Of a DNA stretch of 64,000 nucleotides, positions 44,126 through 55,874 are shown one piece after another. The DNA comes from Ophiosphaerella korrae (lineage: Eukaryota > Ascomycota > Dothideomycetes > Pleosporales > Phaeosphaeriaceae), in the NCBI GenBank assembly GCA_028456385.1, contig JALNQF010000153.1, positions 40,218 to 104,217 on the forward strand, given 5' to 3'. Position 1 is the stretch's first letter, and each line of letters opens with the position of its first letter. The notes under the pieces are model-generated. The model worked only from the letters and a program-made list of their open reading frames with translations, searched no databases and was not told where the DNA came from. The translations under genes were made by a program, and so were the position numbers.

Positions 44126-45198
44126 GATTGGAGAATTCAGCTTGTAGAGTAATTTGCTCGTTGCTAAGCCATATACCGAAGCCATTGTGTGAGGTTACTT
44201 TGGAAATTGGCGGTGTTCAGCTGCCTCAAATTGTCACTCTGTCATGACTTAGTGACGGATCACTCTCAAAATAGTATTTTTCGACTATACACTTCTGACT
44301 TGAGAGTAGTCAGTGGCGCAGTCTGACATGTACCCCAGAGATGATCCGATGAGCTCTATCTTGCGCTGTGCATGATGCACTGCCACGATGCTGGATTTGG
44401 TAAAAATCTTGTGAGACTTTTAAGTAACCGAAGCCACTATGCATACGTACGAATGTGCTATAGCCATAAAACATTTGATCTAATTTCAAACCGAAGAAAT
44501 TGTAGCAAAAAGTTCACTTGCTGATGCGCTGTCGCAATTCGGTTTTCTACTACTAATTACCATATTTGGCTAGCTCCCAGCGGCTGAAGCGGAAGCGACT
44601 TTGAAATGCACCGGTGCGTATAGGAGTCAGCGCACACACCGACAGAAGAGAGGACTAGTCATTGAGCTGTATTCTGGGAAGGTAGCATTTTCCCGTAGAA
44701 TCTCATAGCCAAGGCGCAAGCCATGAATCGACGATTGAGCATAGCCGTGTGCGTATGATTTGAGAAGGAAAGCGCCTCTAGCTTGTTGTCGGCTTACTGG
44801 TCACCGTAATCGTTGATCGTACACCTGCCTCTCCAATAATTCTGAACAAGTTCCTGCGAAGTGTGTCAATTGACAATTACCGTGAGTATGAGTTGTGTTA
44901 AAAATACTCGCACATATCATGTATGTTCATGGATGTAGGGCGAACACGGCTTTTGCGTTTGTTCCGATGACTGGAACGGAAACGGCATTGTACATCATAC
45001 TGTTCAAGCCCCCAAACAATTATTGCCACCTTGGGGATGGAAGATGAGATGCTAATACAACAGGATGCCTGGAGCACCTCGTTGTAATGAAGATGTGGTA
45101 ACATCACGGCTTTAAGACTAGCGTTCTCCGTTATATCCGTACCCGACTCGATGAGTGGTGTTATATCAATCACTTGAGGTTCGTCACAAACGAGTGGT
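44126..45198. other. Intergenic, no gene seen
   Basis: Divergent space between the small secreted protein and the aldo-keto reductase genes. No domain-bearing ORF on either strand. Confidence 0.45.
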
Positions 45199-46199
45199 AT
45201 GCAAACATTGCTCCTAAGACTCGCTGCATTGCGCTCTCACTTGACATCGACTCGGTCCTTCAATACGTCATCAGCCACAATGGCACCACTTACCATCTCC
45301 TCCAAATACCGTCTCAATTCCGGCTATGAGATTCCAGTTCTGGGCTATGGAGTGTATCAAACACCTGCTGATATCACATCAGAAGTCGTGCAGCACGCTC
45401 TCAAGACGGGGTATCGGCATGTCGACTCTGCGGTAGCGTACCGTAACGAACAGCCTTCTGCCGACGGCATAAAGAAGTCTGGCATTCCTAGAGGAGAGGT
45501 CTTCTTCACTACAAAGATACCTCCCAAGGACATGGGATACGATACAGCCAAGGCGCACATTGAGAACACGCTTAAGATCACTGGCTTCAGTTACATCGAC
45601 CTCTACTTACTTCACAGCCCCTATGGCGGCAAAGCAAACCGCATTGGCGCATGGAAAGCGCTCCTCGAGGGCGTCGAAGCGGGAAAAATTCGTTCGATTG
45701 GTGTATCTAACTGCGGCGTGCATCATCTCGACGAACTCGAGGCATGGATCAAGGAGACGGAAGAGAAGCAGGGTAAGGGTAAGGGAGGTGTGATCAGCAT
45801 CAATCAAGTCGAGCTCCACCCTTGGCTCGCTAGACCCGATATCGTGGAGTGGTGTAAGAAGAGGGGTGTCTTGCTTCAGGCTTATTGTCCAATCGTAAGG
45901 GCTCAAAAGAACAACGACCCGCTTCTGCAGCCGTTGGCAAAGAAATACAACAAGACGCCTTCACAGATCTTGATCAGGTGGAGTCTGCAAATGGTAAGCC
46001 CTTGTTTAAGTTTTCTCCATCTTTATATGCTGATCTTGCGTCCTAGGGCTTCATTCCCTTGCCCAAATCCGTCACGCCTTCGCGCATCGAGGAAAATGCG
46101 AATGTATACGACTTTGAGTTGACAGAAGAAGAGATGAAGTCATTGGACACGGGGGTATATGAGCCTTGTGCATGGGACCCGACGAAAAGCTATGATTAG
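45199..46199 (+). CDS. Aldo-keto reductase
   Basis: Predicted 315-aa NADPH-dependent reductase: exon 1 45199-45993, 53-nt intron (GTAAGC...CCTAG), exon 2 46047-46199. The AKR tetrad is present: Asp76 and Tyr81 (VDSAVAYRNE), Lys106 (FTTKIP) and His139 (YLLHSP). SIGVSNCG and the C-terminal IPLPKSVTPSRIEEN complete the family signature, the last coded by exon 2, which confirms the splice. The first 27 residues (Leu/Arg/Ser-rich, no acidic residues) resemble a mitochondrial presequence; the internal ATG at 45280 (MAPLTISS) would give a cytosolic form. The substrate cannot be named from sequence. Confidence 0.9.
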
Positions 46200-46892
46200 C
46201 TAATTTTACAATGAGTATGGGTAATAGCTCACATTTGGATCATAACGATGAAATCAACACTCATTTACACAAGTTTTGGCTACTATCTCTTCTCGCACCA
46301 TATGTTACATTTTTTGACACTTTAAGTCTCATTTGGAAAGTCACGGCTCCTGACTGACGCGACAGGTGGATCATACTGTCCCAATTACGACCCGTCCAAC
46401 TGCTCGTCATATGTGCGAATAGTTTCTCTGACTTTCCATCTAAAGTAATGGCTTTTAATCGTAGTTTTCTGAGTGGTGATGAAGCCGAGATTCCCATATT
46501 CACATCCCTTCTCATCTTTGTTTAAGTCTTTACTGGAGCATGATGCCCGGATGTTCATGTGCAGATTTGCAATACGGCCGAGTCAGTATCTATAGGCAAT
46601 GTACCGATTCACCAAATGTTAAATATCAGATGATTCAGCTTATGTATTGTTTCTGATGGGATAGACAAAAGAATTACGCAAGATGAGACCATGATACCAC
46701 AAAGAATATTAGAAACGTAGCGGTGATCTGCCTAGGCCCTGAAAGAATCACCACAATTATATATCAAGGCATAGCACGCCGCAAAGTGATTTTAACATAT
46801 CAAATTCTGGCTATTATTTCCATTAGATGCGCTTCCGCGTTCATAAATCTTTATACATGAAAGGTTGAAAATGCTCAAACCGCTCTTTCCAC
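46200..46892. other. Convergent 3' spacer, no gene seen
   Basis: AT-rich space between the converging aldo-keto reductase and fungalysin genes. Only short ORFs. Confidence 0.45.
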
Positions 46893-48903
46893 TCAGCACA
46901 CACCAGCGGGGACCTTGAAGCTCTGCGTCCTCTTGGAAGCATTGTACACCGCACCATCTCCAAGACCACGCTTAGCGAAAGCAGTCCAGATCGGGCATGC
47001 GTTGGCACCGCCAGTCAGAGCCTTGTCGGCATCAATGATGGCGTCACGAGCGCTCACAAAGTTGGGGTTGCATGGCTGGAGCGCCATTCCGTCCAGGACA
47101 AGCTTCATGGTCAAGTATTTGCCGTCGGTGGGAACGCCGTTGTTGAATGTTGGCGTGCTGGCGTCGTTCTTGCCGTGCTTGTCGATCAGGTTCCACAAGA
47201 CCTCGTAGAGCATAGTAGCCCAGATGTTGCCGATGCCGTGAACCCTTGTGATTGTGTCGACGGAGCTGTAAGTTTGCGGGTTGGTGGTCATGCTAGTGGA
47301 GTAGAGGAAGGCCCTAATGCCGTTGGTGTTGCCATTGACCCATGAACCCATGGAGTAATCCTTTGAGCGAGTGTCGCTGGGCTTGATACGAGCGGCAGTA
47401 GCATAGAAATCACCCCAGCCTTCGCCCATACCACCTGCCTCGAGAACGTTAAGGCAGTTGGAGTTCGCTGGTCCACCGGTGAGACGGTTGGAGAGACCGT
47501 GGGTGTACTCGTGGATAATAACACCAGCCTCGAAGGAGCAATCGCGACGGGGGGTGGTCTTGGTCCACATGTACATCCTCATACGGCCGGCCTGACCGTC
47601 TGGTGGAGTGGCAAAGTTGGCGTTGTCGACATCGCTTCCATCCTGGCTGAGTAGGAAGACGAAATCATTTCCGATGCCGCCCTTGTTGTTGTTGTTGATC
47701 TCAAAGTTACCAGCTGCCTCAGTGAAGCCAAGTTTGTAGAGCAGATCGTGGTACATATTGGTGGTATAGAACAACTGAGTGATTGAGGCATTTTCATACT
47801 TCGCCCATTCGGTCTCAGTAAGGGAGTAAGGGTACTCAAATTTCAGGTCCGTGCTAACGGGCTTGGGGAGGTTCAAGTATTCACTCGAGGGCCTGTTTGC
47901 GCGGTTGCTCGTTGAAACGGCGTTGTTTCCACGAGTGGTGTTGTAGCTGTTGGTGCCATCACTGTGCCATCCGAATTCACTGGCTTGTTTGTCAAAGGGA
48001 TCAGTGACAATGACACGGTCGCCTTCGGTTGGGTCGTTGATTCCCCAGGGGCTTTCAGAAGTCAGCACACTGTTCCTTAGCTGGATGCAACCTTACCTAC
48101 TATACTTGATAGGTAGCATCGGCAGAGTAGTCAACAACGGCGTGAACCTGCTTTCCGTCCTTGGCATCAACATAAGTCAACAACCAGTTGCTCATGATGT
48201 CGGTCTCAACTCTCCAGGTCAAAGCGAGCTTGCCTTCAGAAGTCTGAACGTAGACGAGACGTGCCTCAGGGTCGGAAACGGTGCCACCGGTCTGCTTGAT
48301 AACAAACGTATCCTTCTCTTGCTTGGGCTCAGCTTTGGCAGCATCGGCAGACACGGGCAGATCAAGAACACTGACTGCTGACTTTAGGGCAGCAACAGGC
48401 TCGATTGTGTCACGCTTAGTCTTTGAAGGTGCAGCTGGAATATCACCCTTGAAGAAGGAGTTTCCGAAAGAGAAGACCATACCGTCGCGGCCAATCTGAT
48501 ATTGGTTAGTTATTTTTCACGTTCCTATCAAGGATATCAGCTTTATAGTACTTACGTTGACATTGAAATCACCATTGTCGATGTCGTAACCGTTGGCAGT
48601 CTGCTTGAAGTACAAATGCGCAATTCCATTTGTGCCAACGTAGTTGCTGGCCAGACGGAATGTTGCACCAGGAGCGGTCTTCTTTACTAGCTCTGTTGCG
48701 GTGTCCTCAGCGCTGGCACGTCGGTTGAGCGTTGGGATTGTTGGGTCAGCAACAACTGCAGTGGCATTGGTGTATGATACTGGCAATTTCATGCGGTATG
48801 CATCGAGGTTGACCGCTCGCTTGTTGAGCGAATGGTGAGGATGTCCTTGTGTGCCTTTGATGGCGGCAAACGATGCCAATGAGGCGAGAAGGAATGATCG
48901 CAT
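46893..48903 (-). CDS. Fungalysin, extracellular M36 metallopeptidase
   Basis: Predicted 633-aa secreted zinc endopeptidase. Exons are 48903-48556, 48495-48101 and 48051-46893, with introns of 60 and 49 nt. The second splice uses donor GTAGGT and acceptor TGAAAG and recreates the family motif [11 protein letters not shown]; the alternative donor nearby (GTAAGG) would leave stops. A signal peptide ([20 protein letters not shown]) and an FTP-type propeptide precede the catalytic domain. Zinc ligands are His428 and His432 with catalytic Glu429 (HEYTHG), and a third ligand lies in GMGEGWGDF (Glu458). Fungalysins degrade elastin, collagen or, in plant pathogens, host chitinases. Length is normal for the family. 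Confidence 0.93.
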
Positions 48904-50249
48904 GGTGATGGCAAGGACAGAAGCAACGACGGAGCGAGTGACTGGCAATGATACAAACAACTGGAGTTTGCTCTACTGCCCTTCTACTTATACAAGAGCG
49001 TTTCCATGTCCTAGTCTAAGGACCGGAGTGGTCTACATGTTCACGAGGCTAATTTTGAGCTCCTTCTAGGACGGGGCGATAGCGAGCGGCAGTGTAAGCG
49101 CGTAAGCCACTCATGCGACAAGGCAGCTTTTCGCGACCTACCTTTCCTGGCCTCAATTCTATTGCAGACTGTGAGAAAGTGTAAATGACAGGGCTACCGG
49201 AGGCTTGGCGATTCAGCGGAATAGGCAGTCAATCCAGTCATCATCCCCAATCCCCGTTATCCCATGGCTTGGCACTATATCATGCAGCTTAAGTGCCGAG
49301 ATGGATATTGACCTTCCAGATGCGGCCAATAGACTTGGAGTATGAGATAGGTAGGTAGCTACAGCTGGAGTCCTTGAAACTAGAGGATTATCCACAATTA
49401 CCAGCTGTTGTGGCAGTGCCAAAAGGCAAGCAGCGCCGAGCGTGCTGCTGCCTGAAGGTCTCAGACAGGAGAATACCAAGTCTGCAGGTACCCGTGGTCG
49501 AATTTTACTACAGCGAATACATGTTCAAGAATTACGGCCACGCACCCTAAGTGGCAAAGGATTGCAGACTGGAGACGCGCTATCCAGTGTCATTGGTAAT
49601 GATAAGGGGTTAAGCGACTCTCCACCTTCCTATTCAGCTCTCAAGCGGCCGTCATCAGCGCCCATCGTCGGCGTTGGCAGTCCGCTCATCGCGTGCGCGC
49701 CGGACACTTGTCCGATGGTAAGACGGTGGTGCATTAATAGCCACACGATGCTTATCTTTTTAGAGCTGATTCCGTGGTCGTTGATTCATCGTGGTTGGAG
49801 AAGCTTTGTGTTTGAATCAAGCTGCGTTTGCCAAGCGGCACTAGTTGCACATCTTAGGGGCCTCCTCTGGCAAATCCATGTACCGAAGCTGCCGACAAAA
49901 GCAATCCTGGCGGTACAGCTGCACGAAACCGCACCTGTTCGCTTTTCACTGATTTTACTGATTTATGTCGGCTGACTCCAGTTAGTATACGAGTTGGGTG
50001 TTAAGGCCATGCTCGTTGAATTGGCACCTCCCTGGTTTACCTGCCTCCTGCATCGAACGATACGCATGTTATCATCTGCGTTAATTTGCGCTCAATTACA
50101 ATGAGGTCCGAGACACCATGACGACTTCATCGTTTCCTGGATCGCAGAATATCAATATTCTTCAATTGGACTAAAAATAGTATTTTCATATGCCTCATTA
50201 GGTCCGTCTCGAACACACCCTAGCGTCCCAAGCCTTCGTCATCCCCACG
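48904..50249. other. Intergenic, no gene seen
   Basis: Upstream of the fungalysin gene. A 177-codon plus-strand frame (49442-49975) begins with GTG and has no recognisable domain, so it is not called. Confidence 0.45.
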
Positions 50250-51281
50250 TCAGGCCTTGAAGGCAGCACTCTTCCCAATGTACTCTTTCCATCCTACCAA
50301 TTTCTCATCCAGGATCTCATGACTCTTCTCCAGTCCTTCACCTGCGTAGTACCCTGGGTCTTCGATGAACAAGTGGTTCTCTAGAAATTCCTCGGCCACG
50401 AATTCTGGAAGGAAGCTCTTGTAAGTCTTCTCGTCGACTTGGGTAAAGTGCGTCTTCTTGCCAGTCACTTCCGATAGCTGTGCAAGGATCTCAGTGGGGG
50501 TATAGTATCCCTCAGCACCCAGGATCCGGGCTCCAAGGACAGAAGAACGATTCTTGATGATCGCTTTAACGAATTTGCCTGGACTATAGTTTAGTACGAA
50601 ACTTAAGAGTCTGGAATATGCAAACTTACCCGTATCATTCTTGATATCGACCAAGGGGAATTTCGCGTCCTTTGACACTGGAACAGCAAACGTCAAAGTC
50701 CCATCCTGACCAGGGCGAATGGACTGCTCGAGATTACTCATGAAGTAGCCTGGCATGTAGAAGGTTGAGGGTATGCCGCTGTCACGAATGTATTGCTCGA
50801 TGTCAGCCTTGCCATCAAAGTGGGGGATATGGGGAAGGCGGCCATTGCTGGTTTTGGTGGCGTGCAACAGAGACGAGAAGATGAGGTGCTGAACTCCAAA
50901 ATCTTTAGATATATCTGCCACGTTCTTGCCCTGTGCAATCTCAATGGCTGAGTTTGCCGTCTCCCAGTAGTTGGTGACTAGGAATACGGTGTGGGAATCT
51001 TTCAAAGCAGCTCGAAGACTGTCCTTTGAACTTAAGTCGGCCTAGAGCGTACTTGATCAGTACTGCTAGATAACTGAGTATTGAAGTAGAATTTGAAAAG
51101 AACGTACGGAGACCATCTCAACACCTTGGCTCGTAAGCGCCTGGGCGGCAGGCTTTGAGGTATCGCGAGTGATGCCACGAATTTTGAATTCCTGCTTGAG
51201 CTTAGCATCATTGAGGAGGTTCTTGATAACAGATCCACCCTGGTTGCCTGTGGCACCGAAGACAGTGATAAGTTTCGACAT
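50250..51281 (-). CDS. NmrA-like NAD(P)-binding protein
   Basis: Predicted 304-aa atypical short-chain dehydrogenase-fold protein. Exons are 51281-51108, 51041-50630 and 50578-50250, with introns of 66 and 51 nt. The Rossmann motif is VFGATGNQGGSV at residues 7-18, and NmrA-type features follow (GITRDTSKPAA, FSSLLHATKTSNG, MPGYFMSNLE). Members act as NADP-sensing regulators or isoflavone-reductase-like enzymes; which applies is unknown. Intron 2 is 51 nt with no stop, so its retention would insert 17 residues (KFAYSRLLSFVLNYSPG) without breaking the frame. The spliced form reads DTGKFVKAIIKN, the expected family sequence. Confidence 0.88.
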
Positions 51282-52156
51282 CTTGAGTAGTTTTGAAGAG
51301 GTTGAGTTAGGATATTGTATTGATACTATGAATGAGGAGGAATTGGAGGTGATATGATTGTGAATCTAAGCTATCGTGTCAATGATGCTTCATTTATCTA
51401 TCTCTGCCCCTCGTGATTCATCAATGAGGCGTTCAGCAGAACGTCACGTGTGCTTACTCATCTCGGTATTCGGGGGTGACGATGCCGATCTTTGCTTTGT
51501 CACTGCCCGCGCTTTCGTTTCTCCGAACGGTGCGAGATAGTCAATGTCCACGAATTTCGATGGCGACTTTCTCTCCGTCTGAGGTGCATCAAAATGATTG
51601 AAAATACAATTCACGGTCACACGATTATATGTGTGGCAATATCCTTTTCCGCACCGCGATATTGAGTCGGAGCCGCGAACAAGTTGCGGACGAGAATGCG
51701 GCAATTGGATGTTGACTTGGAGACAGCATATGTGTTGTATAGGTACGTAATGGAAATCAGGCGATGAGACTGCTAAAATCGGGCGTGCTTGCTGCCCTTA
51801 GGTGAAGTCAAAGTTTCCTAAAGTGTCAGTGACCCTCCCGAGGTTATCTTTCAAATTGCTTTGCACCTTCCACACAGTCTTATGCGTTCAAAAACAGCAA
51901 CGAATTGTGTAGAATCTGCTCTAGAGCTATCCTGAAATGACTGCACTGTTTCAGATTGTGCTTTTCGTTTTATGAACGAAGACATGAATAATTCAGCATC
52001 TCTCAAGTACGGCTCGTCGGCCATATGTAGTTGTTTGATTGGAGGATGGTAAGTATCGAAGCTATACGATTGACTGAACACAAAGACAGAGAAGTTGGAC
52101 AAGACATTTTGCTTATATTAGTTGATTAGGGAAGAGACAACACTAACTCGTTGTTC
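51282..52156. other. Intergenic, no gene seen
   Basis: Between the NmrA-like gene promoter and the 3' end of the GH3 gene. ORFs are short and lack true starts or domains. Confidence 0.45.
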
Positions 52157-54151
52157 TTACGCATAGCTCAAGCCATGCGAGAATCGGAATACCGGATTCT
52201 CAGTATCAAATGGCACGTCTTCCTTTGATGCAGCCACGGCAGCGTCACTCCTCGGCAAGTCAAAGGGAAGCTTTCCTTCGGGCTTGGCTCCATCGATACC
52301 GAAGATTGTGTCTAAGAAGGCATCTGGACTGGCTCCATAATTTGCCATGACCGCTGCTGCTGCCTCTGCGATCTCAGGGATAGCAGCAGGTCGCTCGAGA
52401 TAGATGTCGACAATAGTTGGTACTGTATTATAGATGGCGGCCTGTCGTGTCCTCTCGGTGACGTTGAATTCAAGAGATCCGGAGTGCTAAGCAAATGTTA
52501 GTTTACGTTTCACATGCGATTTGGGTATTTGACAACTTACGTAGTTGGCCTCGAAACCTCCAGGACGCGGCTCGTACGGGGTGCTAAGACGAAGGAGTGC
52601 AAAGTCGGCCTCGGAAGGAGTATCGACAACGTGTAGATTGCGTTTCTCTAAGACCGTCTTGTTGAGGCCTTCGATATAGAACTTGGCGCCCTGAAAGGAC
52701 TTGAGGGGTAGAATGTTGTCCTTGTTTGTCAACAGAGTGTAGGCTCTACGCTGCGCAATGTTGCCCTCGCGAACAAACTCGGGTTTTCCGACTACCTTTA
52801 CAGCGGCGTCAACATCGACGAAGGGATTATCGAAAAGGCCAAGTAGAAACTTCTCGCGTAGAAGTTTTCCAACCGACACATCGATCCGATCTTCGCTGAC
52901 AATACCTTTGTTGACTAGTTCTAGGATGAGGTCTGTTCTTTGCTCTCCTCCGAGTTGATCCACGCCCGCATTCAAAATTTTCTCTGCTCGTTGCAGTTCG
53001 GTGAGGTTTTCTGCGCCCCATGCACGAGCCGGCATGTCTTGACCTCGGATGATTGCGTCTGTGATAAGACCCCAGTCGCTAACAACGATTCCCTCGAACC
53101 CTAACTCGCCTTTCAAAAGGTCTGTGACAATACCTTTATTGAAGCCGGAGGCGACTTCTTCATATTTAGTGCCCACTGGGCGGCTGTAGTATGGCATCAT
53201 CTGTCTTGCGCCTGCCGCGATCGCTGCCTTGAAGGGGATGAGATGATGCTCAAAGTTGTTCTATAGATACGTTAACAATAGTCCAGGCCTTTTCTTAGGA
53301 ATACCTACGCCGGGGTAGGTTGCGTTCTTGCCATATATAAAATGGCTGTCTTCGCCTCCTTGGACGGGTCCACTACCGGGAAAATGCTTTGCTACCGTTG
53401 TTACAGACTGTGCTCCAAACTCTTCTCCAGTGAACCCCTCGATGTAAGCGACTACAAGCTCAGCGGTCAAATTTGCATCTTCGCCCATTGTTCCGTGGAT
53501 TCTTGCCCACCGAGGCTCTGTTGCAAGATCAATCTGAGGGTGAAGTGTAGATCGAAGACCGATTGCCATATACTCTTGGCGTGCAATATTTGCAAAAGTC
53601 TTTACGAGCTCTACATCTCGGATAGCCGCAAGACCCAAACTCTCAGGCCATTGGGAGAAGGCTGTCGAAGCGATGTTTGCTCCGATGCTATCTGCGAAGG
53701 CATGCCGAGGATCTGATGACATTGTGATAGGAATGCCAAGGCGGGTGTCCAAGGCCATTTGTTGCAGACGGTTATACCACTCCGCGCTCGTCCGTACATT
53801 GCTAACTGCACCGGCCAAGTTGAAGTGCGTCATGAACTTACCCTTGACGGCCAACTCGGTTCCATTTGCAAAGGTTCCATTGGCACCCATAGTTAGAATA
53901 TTTTGGAACATCTGTCCGGCTTTCTCTTCCATAGTCATGCGTTGTAGCAGATCATCCACTCGCTCGTCGACCGATAATGACGCATTCCGGTATCCCCAGT
54001 TTTCGGTTTGTGATCGTGCATTTATTTCGATATGCTGAAGCTCGCTCATACGGGGGACGTTGATAGCGCTCGCCGTTGCTGTTGTAGCAAGAAAGAAAGT
54101 CGTTAGAAGATTCATCTTTCGCTGTGAATACCCTTGGTTTTGGATGGCCAT
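52157..54151 (-). CDS. Secreted GH3 beta-glycosidase
   Basis: Predicted 630-aa glycoside hydrolase family 3 enzyme. Exons are 54151-53309, 53260-52541 and 52486-52157, with introns of 48 and 54 nt. A signal peptide begins at an internal Met (MNLLTTFFLATTATASA); the ATG at 54151 adds 12 residues, and the ATG at 54115 is an equally good start. The N-terminal TIM-barrel has MTMEEKAGQMFQ, RLGIPITMSSDPRHAF and VAKHFPGSG; the nucleophile is Asp343 in GIVVSDWG. The C-terminal domain ends FRFSHGLSYA. Related enzymes are beta-glucosidases or exo-glucanases; the exact substrate is not determinable. The stop directly overlaps a GTAAGA, so a further intron is possible but unnecessary. Confidence 0.9.
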
Positions 54152-55874
54152 ATCGACGTAGTAGGCAATTGTAGCCTATCGTATGCTCGACTTGTCACAA
54201 AAAGCACTGAGCATCACGACTTCATCTAACCTATTTGTACTCTTGCTTCGGACAATTCGTCGCAATTTTTTCGCCGCGGACTGAACTACATGCCGATGAT
54301 TACCCGATATAGCAAGAAAAACCATTGCAGATCTGGTAACCACGACCGCTGTCCAGTGCCTCGGTGTAAAAATCGAATGCTATGCACCGAAGCCGGTGGA
54401 GAGCCAAGGAGCTAAAGTGTGGAGGACTGCGGAGGGCGGTGGAGTTGTCCGGGGAAGCTCCGATCCAACGCTCCGAATATTACCCGTGAGCGATATGGTT
54501 GGATGAAGGTGCCATTATGACGAGGTAACATAGGTCTGCTTGATCCCGTTCGGCTATAACCGATGTCACATGAGTTTATTATGAAGATGAATCCTCCTCC
54601 TCCACATCCCGTGTGGCCAAGATCGTGAAACCAGAAAATCAAGTGGTTCATGAGTCTAGTCGTCTCTTGGTCTGACGAAATTTTTCGCATGAGTGCTTCC
54701 GCATTCCGAAAGAACGAAAAGGATTATTCCTCCGACTCGGGACTTATGATATTACGGTTAGAATTTTTGTACCTTTCAAGCGTTCTGCTTGTCGCTCATT
54801 AGGCGTAATGCTATACTCTTGCTTGGCTCGTTATACCACTACTATTTAAGCCTATGTGTTGCGAGCAGTGTAGTCAGGGAGTAATTGATGGATCTATTGA
54901 CAATGGAGAGCTCTAATAGGCTCGCTCGTACTGAGCTGAGCTCGTGCGTACGTAGAGAGCTCTAATTGCAACACTATGACCATTCCAACGACGAAGAAAC
55001 TGCGGAGTTTGTATGATTCGAATTCTACGTAACAATGCATCAGCTTCATACTCAATCGGATATTTGACTTCATCAACTTGCACGAAAAGACGCCAGAATC
55101 AAGGTCCCAGGTGTCCAGAATGCCTACTGTCTAGTGGAATGCATCCACCATTCTGGACTCAAATATGTAGAGGCGTATCCACATGAGACTAACATGACTA
55201 GAACTTGCGTGAATACTCCGCTTCTACCTGTCATTATTTATGGACTCTGGCTCACTTTATTCTTTATCTCTTTCTTTCCTCATATGATATAGAAGATATT
55301 ACCCATACCCTATATCATAACAAGTAGGAAAACCCTTTTCTTCGACAAAAATATTTATTTATTCTGGTTTATAGCCGTACTCAGCTAATGTCAATTTCTA
55401 AAATCCTAATATAAATATGTACTAAGTTGCTCGAAGTCACAACGCCAAATTCGGTGCACTAGATCAAAACCACAAGTATATAAAAAAATCTTGTAGGGAT
55501 AGCGTACACAGAGAGCATTTCGTTCTAAAAATGGTATTTTCTAGGCCTTGTGGCATTCAGTCCAGCACCATATCATCAAAGCTTTTGAATCCACGCACAG
55601 TATGATGCGTGGTTTACGTCGAAGCCATCTTGCCCAATTTTCATACAGCCAGTGCAAGGATAGAATCCATACGTTATCTTGTTCAAAAGTCTATCTGGAT
55701 TTCTACCTTTTTATGCTCGCAAAAACTTGAAACAGGATCCAATCATAAAGTTTGATGAGTTTATAAAACGGTGTGAGAATCTCCCTCGATGGTCGCAAGC
55801 GGCTAAGAGGGTTTCTTCTTATATCGGGCCTAATGTGCGTTACACTAACCTTATTTGCAAACCCAAATTGCGAA
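54152..55874. other. AT-rich intergenic region, no gene seen
   Basis: Upstream of the GH3 gene and downstream of the fourth HET locus. It grows AT-rich after 54700. No supported ORF; probably decayed repeats. Confidence 0.4.

Noticed and set aside
49442..49975. 177-codon plus-strand ORF
   Set aside because: Begins with GTG and has no domain, signal or codon bias.
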